From Bacillota bacterium (GTDB lineage: Bacteria; Bacillota_I; Bacilli_A; RF39; UBA660): a stretch of 37,971 nt of DNA. The notes beneath the pieces are model-generated. The model made no database searches. It saw nothing but the letters and a program-made list of their open reading frames with translations, and had not been told where the DNA came from. Below, piece after piece: positions 1-7,303 of the stretch. The translations under genes were made by a program, and so were the position numbers. Where the stretch lies: contig JAETPN010000013.1 of the NCBI GenBank assembly GCA_021771185.1, positions 1-37,971 on the forward strand, in the 5' to 3' direction. Numbering within the stretch: position 1 is the stretch's first letter; each line of letters starts with the position of its first letter.

Positions 1-679
1 TTGTAACATAGTCTGTACTCATTCCGTTTTCAAACATAATAATTCTGTCTGATTTGTCAATACTTTGAATTAATTTACTATTTACAATACAACTGCGATG
101 CGAATAAACAAACTCCTTACTAAGCTGATCCTTTAAAAACTTTAATGTTTTTTTAACAGAAATCACCTTTCCATTAGATAAATAAATTTTAGCTGTTCTT
201 AATTCTGCAGTAATATAAACAATTTCATCCTTTCTCAAAATATGCTTTTTATAGCTATCTTGAAATTCTAAATATAAATCTCCACTGGCATATTCAATGG
301 CTAATTTAATCTTTTTTGCAAATTCTTCTTTAAATGAACGTTTTTTTGATATAAACGTAAATACATTCAATGTATCTTGAATAATTCTTGTCGTATATGT
401 TTCTTCAAAACCGCTAATTAAAATAGCAATACTATCTTTATCCTTTTTGCGAATAGATCGTAAAATATCAAGTCCGTTTGCTAGAGGAGTCTCAATATCA
501 AAAATGTATATATTACGACCAATGTGTGGACTATTAATTTCCTGCTTGAATTTTTCGCCATACTCCCCAAATAAAGAAATCGTAAACTTAATTTGTTTTT
601 CTGCAGCTGCTTGTGTAACTCCTTTTTCGATAATTTTTAGAAAGCCTTTATCGTCATCTACAGCGATAAAATTTATCAT
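1..679 (-). CDS. LytTR-family response regulator, 3' part outside the window
   Basis: This is a partial gene: 226 codons are visible and no stop is reached at the window edge. Residues 1-120 form a receiver domain with an acidic pocket at D8-D10 and a phospho-acceptor D61 in YIFDIETPLANGLDILR. From about residue 135 a LytTR DNA-binding domain follows, with the family hallmark VYSHRSCIVN at 191-200. The architecture matches AgrA/ComE-type regulators that answer to peptide-sensing histidine kinases, so a kinase gene downstream (off the window) is expected but not seen. The start at 677-679 follows only a weak ribosome binding site (GTAGGTAG). The cognate signal is unknown. Confidence 0.9.
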   Translation of the reverse strand, partial: MINFIAVDDDKGFLKIIEKGVTQAAAEKQIKFTISLFGEYGEKFKQEINSPHIGRNIYIFDIETPLANGLDILRSIRKKDKDSIAILISGFEETYTTRIIQDTLNVFTFISKKRSFKEEFAKKIKLAIEYASGDLYLEFQDSYKKHILRKDEIVYITAELRTAKIYLSNGKVISVKKTLKFLKDQLSKEFVYSHRSCIVNSKLIQSIDKSDRIIMFENGMSTDYVT

Positions 680-710
680 ACTACTACCTACTTTCTTATT
701 GACAATTATG

Positions 711-739
711 ATTTTACTATTTTCGACAAAAGATTGCAA
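711..739 (-). promoter_or_regulatory. sigma-A promoter of the LytTR regulator gene
   Basis: On the minus strand TTGCAA (734-739) and TAAAAT (711-716) are separated by 17 bp, about 30 bp upstream of the start codon. It lies downstream of the terminator at 781-806, so the regulator can be transcribed independently of the candidate RNA further upstream. Confidence 0.55.
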
Positions 740-780
740 TTATAAATACATGAAAAGTTATTTTTTACGCTTGAAATGAC

Positions 781-955
781 AAAAAACAGAACAAACTCTT
801 GTTCTGCATAGTAAGACGTGGAAGGTTGTCTTTTTTTAGGAGTATCATAACAATTTATGATCTTATTTATAATAGTATGTGTGCTATAAGTTATAGCATG
901 AGAAATGTTTATATTATGTATATTGATTTATATTTTTAAATTCCTTCCACTGTAT
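781..955 (-). ncRNA. candidate structured small RNA ending in an intrinsic terminator
   Basis: Most of the 374-bp gene-free gap 680-1053 is explained by this. Read on the minus strand, an 8-bp closing helix pairs GTGGAAGG (943-950) with CCTTCCAC (818-825). It encloses two perfect hairpins, one at 882-898 (TGCTATAA/TTATAGCA) and one at 844-861 (ATCATAA, loop ATTG, TTATGAT). It is followed by a terminator, CAGAACAA/TTGTTCTG (787-806) with a run of U. The only ORF is 26 codons without a ribosome binding site. The three-way-junction look and the length near 170 nt fit an independent RNA or a leader. I cannot match it to 6S RNA or a known riboswitch, and no convincing promoter stands out. Confidence 0.45.
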
Positions 956-1004
956 TTAATATAAAACAATCAATAGGAAAAAATATGAAAAGAAAACGAA
1001 ATTT

Positions 1005-1034
1005 TTGTGAAATCATAAAAATATATGCTACAAT
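1005..1034 (+). promoter_or_regulatory. promoter of the first DUF308 gene
   Basis: TTGTGA (1005-1010) and TACAAT (1029-1034) are separated by 18 bp. The downstream AAGGAGG and ATG at 1054 fit a short leader. This position also shows that translation begins at 1054 and not at the upstream in-frame ATG at 985. Confidence 0.6.
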
Positions 1035-1053
1035 TTATATAAGGAGGCTCTTT

Positions 1054-1632
1054 ATGAACGATACATATAAAAAAATATTATACTCTTCTATGATTACTGG
1101 AATAATTTTTTTCTGTTTTGGATTATTTTTATTTTTAAAACCCGAAACAACAATTAATAGTATTTCCTATTTCCTTGGTGGTATTCTAATTATTATTGGA
1201 TTTGTCACCTTCCTAAAGTATATTTTAAATAACGATACCGTCGTAAAAAAATTTGATGTAGATCTAATTTATGGTATTGTAGGAATGGTAGCTGGTCTTG
1301 TTCTAATACTAAATCCAAAGGCAATTGCCACTATTATTCCATTTATTTTGGGAATGTGGATTGTAATCAGTAGCGCAATCAAATTACAATATGCCTTAAC
1401 ACTTAAACAATTTGAAAGTAGTCATTGGAAAGTTCCATTTACTGTATCTATTATTTCGTTAATCTGGGGAATTATCCTAGTCTTTAATCCATTTCAGGGG
1501 GCTGTTGTCATCACGAAAGTCATTGGAATTTTTGTAATGGTATATGCTCTTCTAGAAATTGCAGAGGGAATATTATTTCACAAAAATGGAAAAATCATTA
1601 ATAAAGCAACTATAACCATAGAAAAAGAATGA
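1054..1632 (+). CDS. HdeD-like DUF308 membrane protein
   Basis: 192 residues, almost entirely hydrophobic, with about six membrane segments arranged as three similar hairpins. The recurring L-x-L-x-P-x(T/A) turns (LKPETTI, LNPKAIA, FNPFQGA) are typical of DUF308/HdeD proteins. HdeD of E. coli is linked to acid resistance, but in Bacillota no role is established, so no function is claimed. The start is set by AAGGAGG 7 bp before ATG 1054. A second DUF308 protein follows 100 bp downstream with its own terminator in between, so the two are neighbours rather than a tight operon. Confidence 0.85.
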   Translation: MNDTYKKILYSSMITGIIFFCFGLFLFLKPETTINSISYFLGGILIIIGFVTFLKYILNNDTVVKKFDVDLIYGIVGMVAGLVLILNPKAIATIIPFILGMWIVISSAIKLQYALTLKQFESSHWKVPFTVSIISLIWGIILVFNPFQGAVVITKVIGIFVMVYALLEIAEGILFHKNGKIINKATITIEKE

Positions 1633-1650
1633 GAAATCTCATTCTTTTTC
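1623..1650 (+). terminator. intrinsic terminator after the DUF308 gene
   Basis: AGAATGAGA/TCTCATTCT (1626-1645) forms the stem and overlaps the stop codon. A short U tract follows. Confidence 0.75.
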
Positions 1651-1735
1651 TAAACAAAACAACCATTTATTATTTTGTTAATTTACTTATTTTATATTAC
1701 ATAGTATAATATGAAAAGAAGTTAGAGGTGAAAAA

Positions 1736-3043
1736 ATGTTAGAAAAACATGTACACTCCATTTTTTACTTAGTATTAGGTATCTGCTGTACAATTTTGGG
1801 TTGTACTAGTATCTTTATTGGAAAAGATATTCTAAGATTAACACTTTTGGCATCAAGCTTATTACTTGCACTTCATGGATTATTTCAAATTGGAAATTAT
1901 ACTTTTCAAAAGAAACATGAAAAGAAATTTACTGCTATTTTATTACGTAGTATTCTAGACATTGGAACTGCACTCTTTATTGAATACAACCTAAATTTTG
2001 TTACTAATAGTTTAACCATTCTGATGGGAATTTATATACTTTTTAATGCGATGATTTACTTAATAACCTATTTTATTTATATTCGCTATAACATTAAAGG
2101 ACGTTTAACAATTCTACTAAAATTTATACTATATTTCATTTTCGCCCTTTTATTAATTTTAAATCCTGAAACAAACATTAAATACGCTCAAATTGTTGTT
2201 GGAATCTATTTATTAATTTACGGTATTTCTAACTTGAATGATTTTATGATCGAATCTGTACCGAAGGAAAAAACAGATGACTTCAAAAAATTAATTAAAA
2301 TTCCACTTCCATTATTTATCACTGCTTTTATCCCACAACGATTAATTAATTTGATTAACGAATTATTAGAAACAAATACAACAGGCGATAAACTAGCTGT
2401 TTCAAAGCAAGATAAAAAAACAGACCTTGAGGTAATTATTCATCTCGCTGAAAAAGGGACTGCTGCTTTTGGTCACATGGAAATCTGTTTTGATGGGAAA
2501 ATTTATTCTTATGGAAATTATGATCTTCACTCAAGAAAGTTATTTGAAATGATTGGGGATGGTGTTTTATTAATTGCTGATCGTGATAAATATATTAAAT
2601 ATAACGTAACACATTTAAATCGCTATCTCGTTTGTTTTGGTTTATCCTTAACTAAGAAACAAAAAACGGATATTAAAAAACGAATTACCTATTTGATTTC
2701 AAATAATACTGAAAACTGGTATCCAGATCGCCAGCTTGCAGATATGGGACAAATTCCACCGCAAGAATTTCACGATATTTCTAGTGATTTATATTATTAC
2801 GCTGATGGAAAATTTAAAAAAATTATAAAGGGAAAAAATAAAAAATTCTTTGTTTTAAAAACAAATTGTGCGATTATTGTAGACTATATCTTGGGGAGCA
2901 TTAGTACAACTATCCTAAATATTAATGGTCTAATCGCCCCTGGGACTTATTTTGAATATTTAAATAATGAGTTTCAAAAAAGCAACAGTGCGGTTATCAC
3001 AAGAAAAGTATATACCTTTAATGATTTCAAAGAGGAATTATAG
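1736..3043 (+). CDS. DUF308 membrane domain fused to a permuted papain-like hydrolase domain
   Basis: 435 residues. Residues 1-175 are a DUF308-type membrane domain (about six segments, with the turn LNPETNIK). After a linker (about 176-225) comes a soluble domain. It has FGHMEICFDGKIYSYG at 245-260 and TNCAIIVDYIL at 376-386. A His followed about 130 residues later by an Asn-Cys pair is the layout of permuted papain-like hydrolases (NlpC/P60-related, YiiX and DUF4105 groups), with H247 and C378 as candidate catalytic residues. These enzymes cut peptide or lipid amide/ester bonds, so a membrane-tethered envelope hydrolase is a reasonable inference; substrate and topology are not shown. The ribosome binding site is AGAGGTG. 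The 3' end overlaps the convergent helicase gene by 17 bp. Confidence 0.7.
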   Translation: MLEKHVHSIFYLVLGICCTILGCTSIFIGKDILRLTLLASSLLLALHGLFQIGNYTFQKKHEKKFTAILLRSILDIGTALFIEYNLNFVTNSLTILMGIYILFNAMIYLITYFIYIRYNIKGRLTILLKFILYFIFALLLILNPETNIKYAQIVVGIYLLIYGISNLNDFMIESVPKEKTDDFKKLIKIPLPLFITAFIPQRLINLINELLETNTTGDKLAVSKQDKKTDLEVIIHLAEKGTAAFGHMEICFDGKIYSYGNYDLHSRKLFEMIGDGVLLIADRDKYIKYNVTHLNRYLVCFGLSLTKKQKTDIKKRITYLISNNTENWYPDRQLADMGQIPPQEFHDISSDLYYYADGKFKKIIKGKNKKFFVLKTNCAIIVDYILGSISTTILNINGLIAPGTYFEYLNNEFQKSNSAVITRKVYTFNDFKEEL

Positions 3044-5027
3044 ATTTCTCTTTTTTTAATTCTTTAACAAAAATTGATGGATGATCCCTAGATACTAACA
3101 AATACACATGTTTTTTAGTTCGGGTTAAAGCCACATAAAATAAACGTCTTTCCTCTAACAAAGAATCCTGTTGTGTAATATTTTGTAATAAATTTAAATA
3201 AGGGTCAATTTCCTTTAAACTTGGAAAACCATATTCCCCTTCTTCGTTGTTCAACAAAATAACTTGATCAAAACCTAATCCTTTCGATGCATGAATTGTT
3301 AAACAAGTAATAGATAATGAAGGATAAGGTTTATATACTAATTTATCCTTATTCATTTCAAACATTTTGTCTTCTTTCAAAAAGTGAAAATCAAAGTGAA
3401 ACCTCGATAAGATTAGTACTCGATCTTTAGGGTTTGAATCATATATATGTTTTAAAATGTTTTTCAAACATTTCTTCTTTTCTTTGATATTTTTATAATT
3501 AGAATAATAAATAGGATGTGATATATTTTTTGAAGAAGTCAATTTCTTTTTTAATTGTTTTGGATTTTTCATGACAAAATTTCCTGAGATATCAATGAGT
3601 TGCTGACTATTTCGATACGTTTTTGTAATACTAATACAACGACTATATTTAAATTGTTTTTGAAAGGAAGTAAATAAATTAATATGTGATCCACTAAAGC
3701 GATAAATGGATTGCCAATCGTCTCCAACCACAATTAATTTAGCATTTCCCAACTGACATAAACGTTTTAAAAATCGAAAACGATCCTCAGAAATGTCTTG
3801 ATATTCATCAACAAGAACATAGCTTGGAAATTTATAATTTTTACGATTCATTTTTACAGTACATTGTTGAATCACATCTTCAAAATCAAGTGCATATTTT
3901 TTATCTAACTGCTGTTGATAATAACTAGCTACCTTGTCCATAAAATCTAAAAAAACACATTCATCCGCGGTTTTATTATAGCGAGATATTTTCTTCTTGC
4001 CTTCTTTTTTCCACAACATAAGAAAATTGTAAATAAGTGAAATAAATGACTGACATAAAGCAAATTCACTAGTATAGGAAAGAAAGGTAGAAAGGATTGT
4101 AGGCGGTTGAATGCTTATTCCCTGCGTCTTACAATAAGATAAAAAAGTATCTTCTAATTGATCACCTTGATATAATGCAAAATAATAAGAATGGTGTTGT
4201 TTATGAAATTTCGTTTTTGTATAAATATGATGATAATTTCTAATCTTTTCCCAAAGAGATACTTGTTGTTGAAAATAATCAATATAAAAAATCATCTCAT
4301 GGTACTGTAAAGAACAAAAATAAAATTTTTCTTCAAATCTTACATTAAAATTTAGTTTGCACTGGTACTTTTCCGCAAAATTATACCACATATCAATCTC
4401 CTGATCCACTACTATTCGAGCATTCCCACCAGAATATACATATTCCTTTATTCCCTCTAGCACACGCATATATTTGGCTGAGTAGTGAAAATAATCAGCA
4501 AAAATTTGATTAAATAATTTACACAAAGTTGGATGTTCTGGCAAATACTTATAAATAAAATGTGAAATAATATTTATTCCATCGGCTTCAATTTGATAAT
4601 TTATATTTGTTATTTCTTTTAATATTTTTAATGCGACATGATGAAAAGTTCCAACCTCAATTGAAAGTTTAAAACAATCACAAAGATGATGGTGAAGTTC
4701 TTCTACCGCCTTATTTGTATAAGAAATAAGTAAAATACTTTCTGGTTCTACATGTAAACACTCTACTAAAAACTTTACTTTTCCAACCATAGTTGTTGTT
4801 TTACCACTACCAGCTCCTGCAACAACTATTTCATAATCTTCATCAATCAAAATAGCTCTTCGTTGTTCCTCATCCAAACAAATCACAGGATCCACTTCAT
4901 TAAATAAACGATCAAAATATTCTTTATATTTTAGTAATGCTCTATCAAGATATAAATTATTATGTATTATCCGATCCTCTTCCTTGACATCATAATAATT
5001 TGCCTCTCTTTTTCCTAAATATCTCAT
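3027..5027 (-). CDS. UvrD/Rep superfamily 1 DNA helicase, helicase IV-like
   Basis: 666 residues with the full SF1A motif set: Q-motif glutamine near Q55, Walker A VAGAGSGKTTT (69-79), Walker B VLVDEYQDIS, motif III VVGDDWQSIYRFSGS, motif V TIHASKGLGFDQVIL and motif VI YVALTRTKKHVYL. The GDDWQSIYRFSGS form of motif III is characteristic of HelD/helicase IV rather than PcrA/UvrD, as is the shorter length. It is an ATP-driven 3'-5' DNA translocase presumably used in repair or recombination. The start is the ATG at 5027 behind GAGGAGG; an upstream TTG at 5048 lacks a ribosome binding site. The spacing from that site to ATG is short (3-4 nt), so the start is moderately sure. Confidence 0.88.
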   Translation of the reverse strand: MRYLGKREANYYDVKEEDRIIHNNLYLDRALLKYKEYFDRLFNEVDPVICLDEEQRRAILIDEDYEIVVAGAGSGKTTTMVGKVKFLVECLHVEPESILLISYTNKAVEELHHHLCDCFKLSIEVGTFHHVALKILKEITNINYQIEADGINIISHFIYKYLPEHPTLCKLFNQIFADYFHYSAKYMRVLEGIKEYVYSGGNARIVVDQEIDMWYNFAEKYQCKLNFNVRFEEKFYFCSLQYHEMIFYIDYFQQQVSLWEKIRNYHHIYTKTKFHKQHHSYYFALYQGDQLEDTFLSYCKTQGISIQPPTILSTFLSYTSEFALCQSFISLIYNFLMLWKKEGKKKISRYNKTADECVFLDFMDKVASYYQQQLDKKYALDFEDVIQQCTVKMNRKNYKFPSYVLVDEYQDISEDRFRFLKRLCQLGNAKLIVVGDDWQSIYRFSGSHINLFTSFQKQFKYSRCISITKTYRNSQQLIDISGNFVMKNPKQLKKKLTSSKNISHPIYYSNYKNIKEKKKCLKNILKHIYDSNPKDRVLILSRFHFDFHFLKEDKMFEMNKDKLVYKPYPSLSITCLTIHASKGLGFDQVILLNNEEGEYGFPSLKEIDPYLNLLQNITQQDSLLEERRLFYVALTRTKKHVYLLVSRDHPSIFVKELKKEKSIIPL
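3031..3057 (+). terminator. terminator inside the convergent gene overlap
   Basis: AGAGGAA (3031-3037) pairs with TTTCTCT (3045-3051), one G-U pair, followed by seven T. It spans the stop of the DUF308/hydrolase gene and the last codons of the opposite helicase gene. Confidence 0.6.
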
Positions 5028-5094
5028 AACCCTCCTCACTCTTGTCAAACACTATTTTAAGCTTAACACATGATATTAAAAAAATAACAAAGTT

Positions 5095-5122
5095 AACAAA
5101 AAAAGTGATAAAAATCACTTTG
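5095..5122 (-). terminator. intrinsic terminator of the prepilin gene
   Basis: AAAGTGAT (5102-5109) and ATCACTTT (5114-5121) form the stem with a 4-nt loop, followed on the minus strand by seven U. The stop codon TGA at 5115-5117 sits in the stem. Confidence 0.8.
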
Positions 5123-6119
5123 CAAGATAAGGATCATCCAAGGTTCCATTACCACTATAAACCATCGTCTCATTTAATACAATAACAGGGCGAATCGTAT
5201 AAGGGGCTGTTAAACTTGTTTCAATAATTTGGCCAGAGGATAAATAATAACCTGTGGATAAATTTTTTCTTGTTAATAGCCAACTAGTTCCTTGTCCCAT
5301 AAAATTCCCAGATAAACCTGTAGCGCGTTGATATTCACTAACACTAAGTAAGCCAACATAACGTTTTGTCATCGAGGTACTTTCAGCCGCAATCATTTGA
5401 TCCACAGAACCTATGCTTGATACATTTCCAGTTCTATATTCATCTTTTAAAACATAATTCCTTGGGGATAAATCCTGATAAAAGGTATGTTCTAAATACG
5501 TTAACGTATCCATATAACTTTTTGACCCAGCTTCTTCAAGAACACTTTGACTTATCAATTTAATCTTTTTGTTATGAAAAGAGACAATTCGCCACATTCT
5601 TCCAGCATAACTAACATAATTATTTGTGACATTTCCCTTAAAATAATATTCTTCTGTAAATTCATCAAAATAAAGCCCATCAACATTGTCTAAATCATCT
5701 TGAACGGTATAGCGCTCTCTAATCATTTGGTTACTTCTATAATCTTCATAATCTGAAGTTTTACAATCACCTGAAGTAATTTTTAATTGATCCAAAGAAC
5801 CGTTAATACAATGCCTATTGGTAGAAAGATTTTCAACAAAACTATGATTACCACTTGTTATAACAATTAAACCACTTTTAAAATTTCCTCTTTGATAATC
5901 CAACACATGATCTTCTATTTTATATTGATAAGGAACATCATATTTCTTGTTTACAACATCCGCAGTAGCTATTTTAACTAGTTCTCGTACAGACTCCAAC
6001 GTAGTAGATTTATTTGCACGTTCTACTGTTGACATAATCATTGGAATCGAAATTGCAGTAATAATTGATATAATAATAATGACTGTAAGTAACTCTATTA
6101 ATGTAAATCCTTTTTTCAT
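5115..6119 (-). CDS. type IV prepilin-like protein with a DUF6273-like C-terminal domain
   Basis: 334 residues. The N-terminus MKKGFTLIELLTVI is a textbook class III signal: a prepilin peptidase would cut after G4, methylate F5, and E9 is the assembly glutamate. The hydrophobic helix runs to about residue 28. The C-terminal half (about 150-334) contains WRIVSF, SWLLTR and IRPVIVLN, resembling the C-type domain found in many gut Bacillota surface proteins (DUF6273-like); the surface protein at 30.5 kb has a related domain. No pilus ATPase, platform protein or peptidase gene lies nearby, so the assembly machinery must be elsewhere or the protein is a lone pseudopilin. It has its own terminator. 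Confidence 0.8.
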   Translation of the reverse strand: MKKGFTLIELLTVIIIISIITAISIPMIMSTVERANKSTTLESVRELVKIATADVVNKKYDVPYQYKIEDHVLDYQRGNFKSGLIVITSGNHSFVENLSTNRHCINGSLDQLKITSGDCKTSDYEDYRSNQMIRERYTVQDDLDNVDGLYFDEFTEEYYFKGNVTNNYVSYAGRMWRIVSFHNKKIKLISQSVLEEAGSKSYMDTLTYLEHTFYQDLSPRNYVLKDEYRTGNVSSIGSVDQMIAAESTSMTKRYVGLLSVSEYQRATGLSGNFMGQGTSWLLTRKNLSTGYYLSSGQIIETSLTAPYTIRPVIVLNETMVYSGNGTLDDPYLAK

Positions 6120-6172
6120 CTTATCCCTCTTTATCTATACTTATGTTATCATAAAGCACTTCTTCTTTCAAG

Positions 6173-6195
6173 AAAAAAAGAGGTTTCCCTCTTTT
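6173..6195 (-). terminator. intrinsic terminator of trpS
   Basis: AAAAGAGG (6176-6183) and CCTCTTTT (6188-6195) pair around a 4-nt loop, followed by U on the minus strand. It separates trpS from the prepilin gene. Confidence 0.8.
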
Positions 6196-7195
6196 ATTCA
6201 AAATAATGAATCAACATATGATCTTTTACTTCATTCGTTACATGGGCAGCCTCTTTTCGTGCTTTTTCAGTACCTTCTTTTAAAATTTGATCAACAATTT
6301 CTGGATGTTCCTCATAATATTTTCTCTTCTCTTGTATTGGTTTTAAATAATCTAACATACACTGAATTAATTCTCTTTTACATCCAACACAACCACGTTT
6401 CCCAGCTTTACATTCTGAACATACTTTATCAATTTCTGGATTCACTAACTTTTGATAACTATAAACCATACAAACTTCTGGATTGGCTGGGTCATCTTTT
6501 TTCAATTTAGATGGATCCGTTACAGCTCCCATAATCTTCTTTGTAATAGCCTCTTCATTATCTGATAAATAAATCGCATTATTTAGACTTTTACTCATTT
6601 TATTTCCGTCCAAACCTTTGATTCGTGTGTTTTCACTTAATAACGCCTCTGGTTCTACAAGTGTATCACCATAAATATGATTAAATTTTCGAACAATTTC
6701 ACGACACTGTTCAATTAAAGGTAATTGATCTTCACCTACAGGAATTACTTCTCCTTTAAATGCAGTAATATCCGCAGCCTGGCTTACAGGATATCCTAAA
6801 AAACCATAAGTAATACCCTCAGCATCTTGACCAAATAAAGCCTTTTTTTGTTTAGCTTCCGTTTTAACCGTTGGATTTCGATACAAACGTGATACCGTAA
6901 CTAAATTTGAATAAAACACGGTAAGCTCTGCAATTTCTGGAATCATTGATTGGATAAAAATTGTTGCACGTTTTGGATCAATACCCGCTGCTAAATAATC
7001 CATCGTAACTTCACGAACATTCTCTCGAACCTTGGCTGGATTATCATAATTATCCGTTAATGCCTGTACATCGGCAATTTCAAAAAAGCAATCATAATCT
7101 TCTTGTAATTTAACCCAATTTTCTAACGCTCCAAAATAATGTCCTAAATGTAATTTCCCTGTAGGACGCATACCTGATAAAATTCTTTTTTTCAT
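6194..7195 (-). CDS. trpS: tryptophanyl-tRNA synthetase with an iron-sulfur-type cysteine motif
   Basis: 333 residues, the normal length for bacterial TrpRS. It charges tRNA-Trp with tryptophan in the cytosol. Class I signatures are the HIGH-type HLGH at 16-19 in TGKLHLGHYFG and the KMSKS loop GNKMSKSLNN (198-206). In the anticodon-binding region the cysteines C242, C262, C269 and C272 are spaced x19-x6-x2 (C259 is extra). This closely resembles the [4Fe-4S] motif known from Thermotoga maritima TrpRS (x22-x6-x2); most bacterial TrpRS lack it. The ribosome binding site AAGGAGG is ideal. The leader holds a small ORF with a Trp codon, described separately. The gene has its own promoter and terminator. 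Its substrate tRNA-Trp is at 22.3 kb. Confidence 0.97.
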   Translation of the reverse strand: MKKRILSGMRPTGKLHLGHYFGALENWVKLQEDYDCFFEIADVQALTDNYDNPAKVRENVREVTMDYLAAGIDPKRATIFIQSMIPEIAELTVFYSNLVTVSRLYRNPTVKTEAKQKKALFGQDAEGITYGFLGYPVSQAADITAFKGEVIPVGEDQLPLIEQCREIVRKFNHIYGDTLVEPEALLSENTRIKGLDGNKMSKSLNNAIYLSDNEEAITKKIMGAVTDPSKLKKDDPANPEVCMVYSYQKLVNPEIDKVCSECKAGKRGCVGCKRELIQCMLDYLKPIQEKRKYYEEHPEIVDQILKEGTEKARKEAAHVTNEVKDHMLIHYFE

Positions 7196-7225
7196 ATTTT
7201 CCTCCTTAAATTAATAATTTTATAC

Positions 7226-7255
7226 TTAACCTAAAGAGCACCATCGTTTATTCAT
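7226..7255 (-). CDS. possible 9-codon leader peptide of trpS
   Basis: In the trpS leader, ATG at 7253-7255 opens MNKRWCSLG and a stop, with GGTGA 6 nt upstream. It begins about 11 nt after the expected transcript start. It has one Trp codon (7241-7243). The following codons contain CTCTTTA (7232-7238), which can pair over 7 bp (one G-U) with TAAGGAG (7202-7208), the ribosome binding site of trpS. A ribosome stalled at the Trp codon would cover that segment and free the site. This is an inference from position and pairing; chance is possible with a single Trp codon. Confidence 0.35.
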   Translation of the reverse strand: MNKRWCSLG

Positions 7256-7272
7256 AATAAATCACCAATTCC

Positions 7273-7303
7273 ATTATAACATATTTTTTACTTATTTTAA
7301 CAA
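7273..7303 (-). promoter_or_regulatory. promoter of trpS
   Basis: Perfect TATAAT at 7273-7278, with TTGTTA (7298-7303, 19-bp spacer) or TTAAAA (7295-7300, 16-bp spacer) as the -35 element. It overlaps the 3' end of the patatin gene. The leader to the trpS start is about 70 nt, too short for a T-box. Confidence 0.65.

Noticed and set aside
447..779. Plus-strand frame opposite the LytTR regulator
   Set aside because: The minus strand holds a clear receiver and LytTR domain; the plus-strand frame has no ribosome binding site or known domain.
818..950. 6S RNA or purine riboswitch identity for the candidate RNA
   Set aside because: The closing helix and hairpins fit loosely, but none of the conserved core sequences of those classes is present.
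5947..6510. 187-codon plus-strand frame across the prepilin/trpS junction
   Set aside because: It runs antisense over two clear genes and a terminator, with no start signal.
7196..7291. T-box riboswitch upstream of trpS
   Set aside because: Only about 70 nt of leader follow the promoter and no T-box sequence is seen.
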